Shown: one piece after another, positions 16,999 to 19,844 of the stretch
Layout of the letters: every line of letters begins with the position of its first letter
How positions within the stretch are numbered: position 1 is the stretch's first letter
From: JBMYYR01 sp049609625
Lineage (GTDB): Bacteria > Bacteroidota > Bacteroidia > Flavobacteriales > CAJXXR01
Assembly: GCA_049609625.1 (NCBI GenBank)
Contig: JBMYYR010000037.1
Span: 1 to 19,844, forward strand
Length of the DNA: 19,844 nucleotides
Reading direction: 5' to 3'
Notes under the pieces: model-generated
What the model saw: the letters and a program-made list of their open reading frames with translations, nothing else
Database searches by the model: none
Told to the model about the DNA's origin: nothing
Translations under genes and position numbers: made by a program

Positions 16999-18870
16999 TT
17001 AAGCCTCATATTTCTCTAAAAGTTCAAGCCATTCCATTTCGCAGGCTTCCAATTGCTGGTCAAGCTCTTGGCTTCGTTTTGACAACTCGGCAATGCGCTC
17101 TTCGGTTAAATGATCTTCCAAAAATCCAGCTTCTATCTTTTGTTTTTGCTTGGACAAGTTGTCCAACGTGTTTTCAATTTTTTTAAGCTCTAGCTGATCG
17201 CTATAGGTCAGTTTTTGATTTTTTTCTTTTGGTTTTGATGATTTTGAAACGTCGGCTTTTGGTTTTTCAGAGGCTTTAGTTTTGTTCAAATGGTCTTGTT
17301 TTTCTCTATAATCCGTATAGTTTCCAGGAAAATCTTTGATTTGCCCTTGACCTTCAAAAACAAATAAATGATCCACCAAACGATCCATAAAATACCGATC
17401 GTGAGAAATAATCATTAATCCACCCTGAAAAGCATCTAAAAAAGATTCCAAAACATTCAAAGTGATGATATCCAAATCATTAGTTGGTTCATCGAGGATC
17501 AAAAAATTTGGATTTGCCATCAAAATCGACAATAAATACAAACGTTTTCGTTCTCCACCGCTTAGCTTCCTTACAAAATTGAAATGCACATCTTTTGGGA
17601 ACAAAAAGGTTTCCAACAGTTGTGCTGCCGTCATTTTTCTGCCTTTTTCCAAAGGAATGACCTCTGCAATGTCTTTAATCACTTCGATGACCCGTTTGTC
17701 TTCGTCAAACTGGATGCCTTCTTGCGTGTAGTAGCCAATTTTTAAGGTTTCGCCACGCACTATTTTTCCGCCATCAATCGGCTCTAAGCCACAAACCATA
17801 TTTAAAAAAGTCGTTTTTCCTAAACCATTCCCGCCAACAATGCCAACCCGATCTTTTTTCTTAAACGTGTAGCTGAAATTATCAAGAATACAAAGGTCGC
17901 CAAAGGCTTTTTTGAGGTGGTGAAGCTCCAAAATTTTATTGCCCAAACGCTCCATCTGCACATTGATTTTGAGTTCGTCTACTCGGCGTTCGCTTTTGAC
18001 TTGTTTTTTGACGACAGCAAAATTATCTTCTCTCGCCTTCGATTTTGTTCCACGAGCTTTTGGCTGTCTCCGCATCCATTCCAACTCTTTCTTAAACAAT
18101 TGTTTAGCCTTTGACATATTGACGGCCTGTTCGTCTTCTCGAGCCATTTTTTTCTCCAAAAAATAGCTGTAATTTCCTTTATGTCGATACAATTGTTGGT
18201 CTTCAAGTTCGATAATGACGTTGCAAATAGAATCTAAAAAATACCGATCGTGTGTTACCATCAGAATGGTGAAATTATCTTTTGAAAGGCGCTGTTGCAA
18301 CCACTCAATCATATCTAAATCAAGATGATTGGTAGGTTCGTCGAGAATCAAAATATCAGGCGCATTGAGCAGCGCTTCCGCGAGTGCCAATCGTTTTTTT
18401 TGCCCTCCGCTCAAAAGCTTACAGGTTTGATGACAGACGTGTTTTAAACCCAAATTAAATAAAATTTCTTCAATTTTAGCTTCCACATTCCAGGCGTCTT
18501 CTTTCTGCATCAGGTCCAAGGCATGGCTTGCTTTCTCTGTGTCTTCGGGCGTGTTGAGCGATTCGAGATAAAGCCGACAGGCTTTAATTTTCGGATTTGG
18601 GGAGTCCAATAAAATATCGACTGGCGTTTTGTTGGCGTCAAAATGTTGCTCTTGTTCCAGAAAAGCAATACGCAAGCCTTTTCGGAAGATAATTCGCCCA
18701 GAATCAGGATTTTGCTTGCCGCTAAGTAGTTGAAGTAAGCTAGTTTTTCCTGTTCCGTTTCGGGCAATCAAGGCTACTTTTTCGCCTTTGTTCAGGCCAA
18801 AAGAAAGGTCTTCAAACAACACACGCTCGCCATAAGATTTTGAAATATTTTCTACCGATAGGTAATTCAT
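16999..18870 (-). CDS. uup: ABC-F family ATPase, Uup-like
   Basis: ABC-F proteins have two fused ATPase domains and no membrane domain; they act on ribosomes or, for Uup, are linked to genome stability. Domain 1 has Walker A ARNGTGKTS at residues 36-44, signature LLSGGQKKRLAL and Walker B ILILDEPTNHLD. A linker with many charged residues follows. Domain 2 has GGNGLGKTT, LSGGERKRLYL and LILDEPTNDLD. The C-terminus is a Lys/Glu/Gln-rich coiled coil after a low-complexity linker (KASEKPKADVSKSSKPKE), which favours Uup over EttA. The length of 623 aa is normal. Walker A begins with Ala rather than Gly. A weak -7-like TAAATTG lies about 23 bp upstream of the ATG. No resistance role can be claimed. 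Confidence 0.92.
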   Translation of the reverse strand: MNYLSVENISKSYGERVLFEDLSFGLNKGEKVALIARNGTGKTSLLQLLSGKQNPDSGRIIFRKGLRIAFLEQEQHFDANKTPVDILLDSPNPKIKACRLYLESLNTPEDTEKASHALDLMQKEDAWNVEAKIEEILFNLGLKHVCHQTCKLLSGGQKKRLALAEALLNAPDILILDEPTNHLDLDMIEWLQQRLSKDNFTILMVTHDRYFLDSICNVIIELEDQQLYRHKGNYSYFLEKKMAREDEQAVNMSKAKQLFKKELEWMRRQPKARGTKSKAREDNFAVVKKQVKSERRVDELKINVQMERLGNKILELHHLKKAFGDLCILDNFSYTFKKKDRVGIVGGNGLGKTTFLNMVCGLEPIDGGKIVRGETLKIGYYTQEGIQFDEDKRVIEVIKDIAEVIPLEKGRKMTAAQLLETFLFPKDVHFNFVRKLSGGERKRLYLLSILMANPNFLILDEPTNDLDIITLNVLESFLDAFQGGLMIISHDRYFMDRLVDHLFVFEGQGQIKDFPGNYTDYREKQDHLNKTKASEKPKADVSKSSKPKEKNQKLTYSDQLELKKIENTLDNLSKQKQKIEAGFLEDHLTEERIAELSKRSQELDQQLEACEMEWLELLEKYEA

Positions 18871-18970
18871 AATAAAAAGGTCTGTTTTGCGGGCAATTTA
18901 GCTTATTTTGTTCTCCGAAACGTCGTTTATCTTAAGTTTTATTAGCTAAACTTCCGGAGACGACCTGGAG

Positions 18971-19079
18971 ATCAATAAACCTTGTGCAGAACAGCGTAGC
19001 TAGCCAGCAAGGGCATAGCCTTTTGGTTTCCGTGCTCTAGCTAGAGTTTGCCTCGTGGTTCTGTAATTTGTTTGGTGAT
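18971..19079. repeat. Long interrupted inverted repeat, possible ncRNA or repeat element
   Basis: Nested complementary blocks pair in register. ATCA (18971-18974) pairs with TGAT (19076-19079), AAAC (18977-18980) with GTTT (19070-19073), and TGCAGAAC (18985-18992) with GTTCTGTA (19058-19065, one G-U). TAGCTAG (18997-19003) pairs with CTAGCTA (19037-19043). A terminal hairpin at 19004-19026 has nine pairs and loop ATA. That makes about 32 pairs in one rod. I cannot tell the transcribed strand or whether it is transcribed. Confidence 0.45.
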
Positions 19080-19133
19080 ATTAAGACGGAAATAGAAGAG
19101 TTTAGCTTTTGATTTAATTTTTTTGAATAATTA

Positions 19134-19164
19134 TTTAGAAAAACAAAAATCTTTATTAAATTTG
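19134..19164 (+). promoter_or_regulatory. Promoter of the tandem tRNA-Gln genes
   Basis: TAAATTTG at 19157-19164 matches the -7 consensus TANNTTTG exactly and ends 10 bp before the first tRNA. TTTAG at 19134-19138, 18 bp upstream, occupies the -33 position. The same TTTAG-N18/19-TANNTTTG layout precedes tRNA-Leu, which supports it. Confidence 0.7.
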
Positions 19165-19174
19165 CACTCGCAAT

Positions 19175-19247
19175 TGGCCCATGGTGTAACTGGCAACACA
19201 TCTGTTTTTGGTACAGAAGAGTCTAGGTTCGAGCCCTAGTGGGCCAA
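19175..19247 (+). tRNA. tRNA-Gln (anticodon TTG), copy 1
   Basis: The 73-nt cloverleaf is complete. The acceptor stem is TGGCCCA/TGGGCCA, the D-arm GTGT/ACAC, and the anticodon stem TCTGT/ACAGA with loop TTTTGGT, giving anticodon TTG for Gln codon CAA. The T-arm is CTAGG/CCTAG with loop TTCGAGC, and the discriminator is A. The 3' CCA is not encoded and must be added after transcription. Copy 2 follows after 13 nt and the two are probably one transcript. Confidence 0.96.
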
Positions 19248-19260
19248 CTCAATTGCAAAT

Positions 19261-19333
19261 TGGCCCATGGTGTAACTGGCAACACATCTGTTTTTGGTAC
19301 AGAAGAGTCTAGGTTCGAGCCCTAGTGGGCCAA
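19261..19333 (+). tRNA. tRNA-Gln (anticodon TTG), copy 2
   Basis: All 73 bases are identical to copy 1, repeated with a period of 86 bp. The cloverleaf is therefore the same, with anticodon TTG and no encoded CCA. The 13-nt spacer contains CAATTG and resembles the sequence before copy 1, which suggests a tandem duplication that included some flank. There is no -7 box in the spacer, so copy 2 should depend on the upstream promoter. Confidence 0.96.
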
Positions 19334-19368
19334 CGCACTAGATGCAGAATAAAGGAAATATGATTTTC

Positions 19369-19400
19369 TTTAGTATACTTCAAAAATTAAAGTATATTTG
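19369..19400 (+). promoter_or_regulatory. Promoter of tRNA-Leu
   Basis: TATATTTG at 19393-19400 matches TANNTTTG exactly, 14 bp before the tRNA. TTTAG at 19369-19373 sits 19 bp upstream as the -33 region, as in the tRNA-Gln promoter. A 7-bp inverted repeat, TATACTT (19374-19380) and AAGTATA (19390-19396), overlaps the -7 box; it may be chance. Confidence 0.7.
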
Positions 19401-19414
19401 CATCTTTCAAAACT

Positions 19415-19496
19415 GCGGCTGTGGTGGAATTGGTAGACACGCTAGACTTAGGATCTAGTGCCGCAAGGCGTGGGGGTTCGACTCCCTTCAGCCGCA
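19415..19496 (+). tRNA. tRNA-Leu (anticodon TAG)
   Basis: The 82-nt class II tRNA has acceptor stem GCGGCTG/CAGCCGC, the D-arm with TGGTAGACA, and anticodon stem CTAGA/TCTAG with loop CTTAGGA, giving anticodon TAG (Leu, codon CTA and other CTN by wobble). The variable arm is long, with GCC..GGC pairing around GCAA. The T-arm GGGGG/CTCCC region contains the TTCGACT loop, and the discriminator is A. The CCA end is not encoded. It has its own promoter and is followed after 4 nt by a terminator. Confidence 0.96.
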
Positions 19497-19500
19497 CAAC

Positions 19501-19544
19501 AAAAAACCTCAACATTCTAATTTTTAGATGGTTGAGGTTTTTTT
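19501..19544 (+). terminator. Intrinsic terminator of the tRNA cluster
   Basis: AAAAAACCTCAAC (19501-19513) pairs perfectly over 13 bp with GTTGAGGTTTTTT (19531-19543). The loop can pair further (CTAA/TTAG with CAT/ATG). The 3' arm ends in a T-run of eight. It begins 4 nt after tRNA-Leu. The A-run on the left arm means it could also act on the minus strand. Confidence 0.9.
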
Positions 19545-19844
19545 ATTTGAATAATTGTATTGAAATTGTATTTTATTAAATTCTTAGCTGTTTTTGATGT
19601 TCATTTTTTAGATTTCAGGATTCTAAATAAAAGCTTTATATGGCTCTATGTCGAATACTGTGGGTAAATGTTCAAAATTTAAGCACAAAAACACGACGTG
19701 TATGTTGTGCTTAACTAAGGTGAGTTCGATGTAAGGAAATTTCGTAATTTATTAACATTAAGCCTTTTAATTCAATCATCATCTTTTTTTTAGAACCTAA
19801 ATGGTTTTGTAGAACCCTGACCTATTTTTAAAAGGCATTAAAAC
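19545..19844. other. Gene-free region with one strong inverted repeat
   Basis: I see no open reading frame, RNA gene or -7 consensus box that I would defend in the last 300 bp. It is AT-rich. The one clear structure is the inverted repeat at 19679-19714. A 9-bp inverted pair GCCTTTTAA (19762-19770) and TTAAAAGGC (19828-19836) and a direct repeat TAGAACC (19791-19797, 19810-19816) are near the window end and may belong to the regulation of a gene beyond it. Confidence 0.55.
19679..19714. repeat. Strong inverted repeat, hairpin or operator
   Basis: TTAAGCACAA and TTGTGCTTAA are perfect 10-bp complementary arms. Inside them ACAC-GAC-GTGT adds a further four pairs. The hairpin is not followed by a T-run on the plus strand; on the minus strand a short ATTTT follows. 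No gene ends beside it, so it could be an operator or a terminator for a minus-strand transcript entering from the right. Confidence 0.55.

Larger units (their letters stand above)
18871..19174. other. Structured, GC-rich intergenic region between the ABC-F and tRNA-Gln genes
   Basis: No credible reading frame is present. By hand count 60 of the 120 bases in 18951-19070 are G or C, while only 12 of 70 are in 19101-19170. Two foldable parts stand out. One is a possible three-way junction at 18912-18960. The other is a long interrupted hairpin at 18971-19079. I do not recognise SRP RNA, tmRNA, RNase P or 6S RNA in it. A small RNA gene, a leader of the ABC-F gene, or a dispersed repeat are all possible. 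The last part, from about 19115, is AT-rich and carries the tRNA promoter. Confidence 0.5.

Noticed and set aside
16999..18870. ABC-F protein as an antibiotic resistance gene
   Set aside because: Length, C-terminal coiled coil and motifs fit a chromosomal Uup-type protein. Nothing in the context or sequence points to ribosome-protection resistance.
1..19844. CRISPR array, transposon, prophage or defence system
   Set aside because: I found no regularly spaced direct repeats, transposase, integrase, phage or nuclease genes. The content is housekeeping genes in conserved groupings.

Overview
The window looks like chromosomal DNA from a member of the Bacteroidota, most likely the Flavobacteriaceae. 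It is AT-rich. Its promoters fit the Bacteroidota -7 consensus TANNTTTG. Few genes have a Shine-Dalgarno sequence. The tRNA genes do not encode their CCA ends. ComEC lacks the usual nuclease domain, and FtsZ and FtsA carry the long C-terminal tails seen in this phylum. I do not assign a genus.

Positions 300-15625 form one tightly packed run of 12 genes on the plus strand, with gaps of at most 24 bp and several 1-11 bp overlaps. The order is lepA, trmB, murG, murC, ftsQ, ftsA, ftsZ, yqeY, purK, purE, an AlgI-like MBOAT acyltransferase, an AlgX/AlgJ-like SGNH protein and comEC. It joins the last part of the division and cell wall (dcw) cluster (lipid II synthesis, the cytoplasmic ligase MurC, the divisome proteins FtsQ/A/Z) to translation and tRNA modification at the front. 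Behind it come purine synthesis, a polysaccharide O-acetylation pair and DNA uptake. A small predicted lipoprotein gene follows at 15689-16150.

On the minus strand (16147-16884), an SRPBCC/AHSA1 gene and an ArsR-type repressor gene form a two-gene operon. Its promoter is bracketed by two copies of one inverted repeat, GCAAC-N6-GTTGC, which I read as autoregulatory operators. Upstream, also on the minus strand, is a Uup-like ABC-F ATPase (16999-18870).

The 304 bp between the ABC-F gene and the tRNA cluster is unusually GC-rich (60 of 120 bases over 18951-19070, against about 17% just downstream). It can fold into a compact three-way junction and a long interrupted hairpin, so it may be an unrecognised RNA or a repeat element. 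Then come two identical tRNA-Gln(TTG) genes in tandem, tRNA-Leu(TAG) with its own promoter, and a strong intrinsic terminator. The last 300 bp has no gene but holds a strong hairpin or operator-like repeat.

I found no CRISPR array, transposase, phage gene or recognisable defence system. Most of the window is conserved housekeeping DNA. The best leads are the double operator, the structured intergenic region, the unusual junction of the dcw cluster with lepA-trmB, and a substituted catalytic residue in the AlgX-like protein.
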